Assembly: GCA_036264445.1 (NCBI GenBank)
Contig: DATAQW010000189.1
Location: 1-6,901 of the forward strand
DNA length: 6,901 nt
Direction: 5' to 3'
Origin: Pseudacidobacterium sp036264445
GTDB lineage: Bacteria; Acidobacteriota; Terriglobia; Terriglobales; Acidobacteriaceae
The first letter of the stretch is position 1. The number at the start of each line of letters is the position of its first letter. Under the pieces are notes generated by a model. That model searched no databases. It saw nothing but the letters and a program-made list of their open reading frames with translations, and was not told the origin of the DNA. Made by a program: the position numbers and the translations under genes. Below are positions 6,773 to 6,901 of the stretch, one piece after another.

Positions 6773-6901
6773 TTAGAACGAAATCGTCAGCCCGAGTTGC
6801 CCTTGCCGCGGCAGAAAGTCGCTGCTGATGACTCCGAAATTCGAATCGGTTACGCCGGTATCGGGCTCCTGATAATTCACATGATTGAACACATTGAAGA
6901 A
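6773..6901 (-). CDS. TonB-dependent receptor (Oar-like), C-terminal 42 residues only
   Basis: Only the 3' end is inside the window: 42 codons and a TAA at 6773-6775. It reads FFNVFNHVNYQEPD, then SNFGVISSDF and finally PRQGQLGLTISF. FNxFNHxNY near the C-terminus, followed by FGxI and a PRQ-QLGL strand ending in phenylalanine, is the signature of the last beta-strands of large outer-membrane receptors with a carboxypeptidase-regulatory-like N-terminal domain, very common in Acidobacteriota. The terminal aromatic residue is the usual signal for barrel assembly. Such receptors are thought to import or bind large substrates using TonB energy. Its place upstream of two glycosidase genes on the same strand suggests a carbohydrate ligand, which is inference. 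The plug and ligand-binding parts lie outside the window. Confidence 0.85.
   Translation of the reverse strand, partial: FFNVFNHVNYQEPDTGVTDSNFGVISSDFLPRQGQLGLTISF

Overview
The window looks like a carbohydrate-degradation locus from a Gram-negative soil-type bacterium, most likely an Acidobacteriota (Terriglobia-like) genome. The main clue is the right edge: a minus-strand frame ends with the C-terminus typical of the large Oar/carboxypeptidase-regulatory-like TonB-dependent receptors that are abundant in that phylum (FNVFNHVNYQEPD, then PRQGQLGLTISF and stop). Exported glycosidases with Tat-like signals and a DUF3300 protein next door fit this, but the phylum call is an inference from motifs, not from a search.

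Layout from left to right: (1) 1-538, minus strand, the N-terminal 179 codons of an exported DUF3300 protein that runs off the left edge. (2) 539-705, a divergent intergenic region. (3) 706-2295, plus strand, a Tat-exported (alpha/alpha)6-barrel glycosidase of the GH63/GH37/MGH1-like type. (4) 2296-2519, a short convergent gap that holds most of a 58-codon minus-strand ORF (2357-2533) and a strong hairpin (2359-2385). (5) 2520-4901, minus strand, a complete secreted GH31 alpha-xylosidase/alpha-glucosidase-type enzyme. (6) 4902-5097, a leader region with a 25-bp near-perfect inverted repeat and a pair of 8-bp direct repeats two helical turns apart. (7) 5098-6615, minus strand, a Tat-like exported six-hairpin glycosidase-like protein that I cannot place in a named family with certainty. 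(8) 6616-6772, an AT-rich spacer with a possible promoter. (9) 6773-6901, minus strand, the last 42 codons of the TonB-dependent receptor.

The receptor, the six-hairpin protein and the GH31 enzyme share a strand and follow each other with gaps of about 157 and 196 bases, so they may be co-regulated, though the gaps leave room for internal promoters. The convergent GH63-like gene would add a third hydrolase. A plausible picture is that exported enzymes trim a plant or microbial oligosaccharide in the periplasm or outside the cell after or before receptor-mediated uptake. The GH31 sequence resembles the alpha-xylosidase branch, so xyloglucan-type substrates are one guess. The substrate cannot be read from the sequence. 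No tRNA, rRNA, CRISPR array, insertion sequence or integrase is visible.
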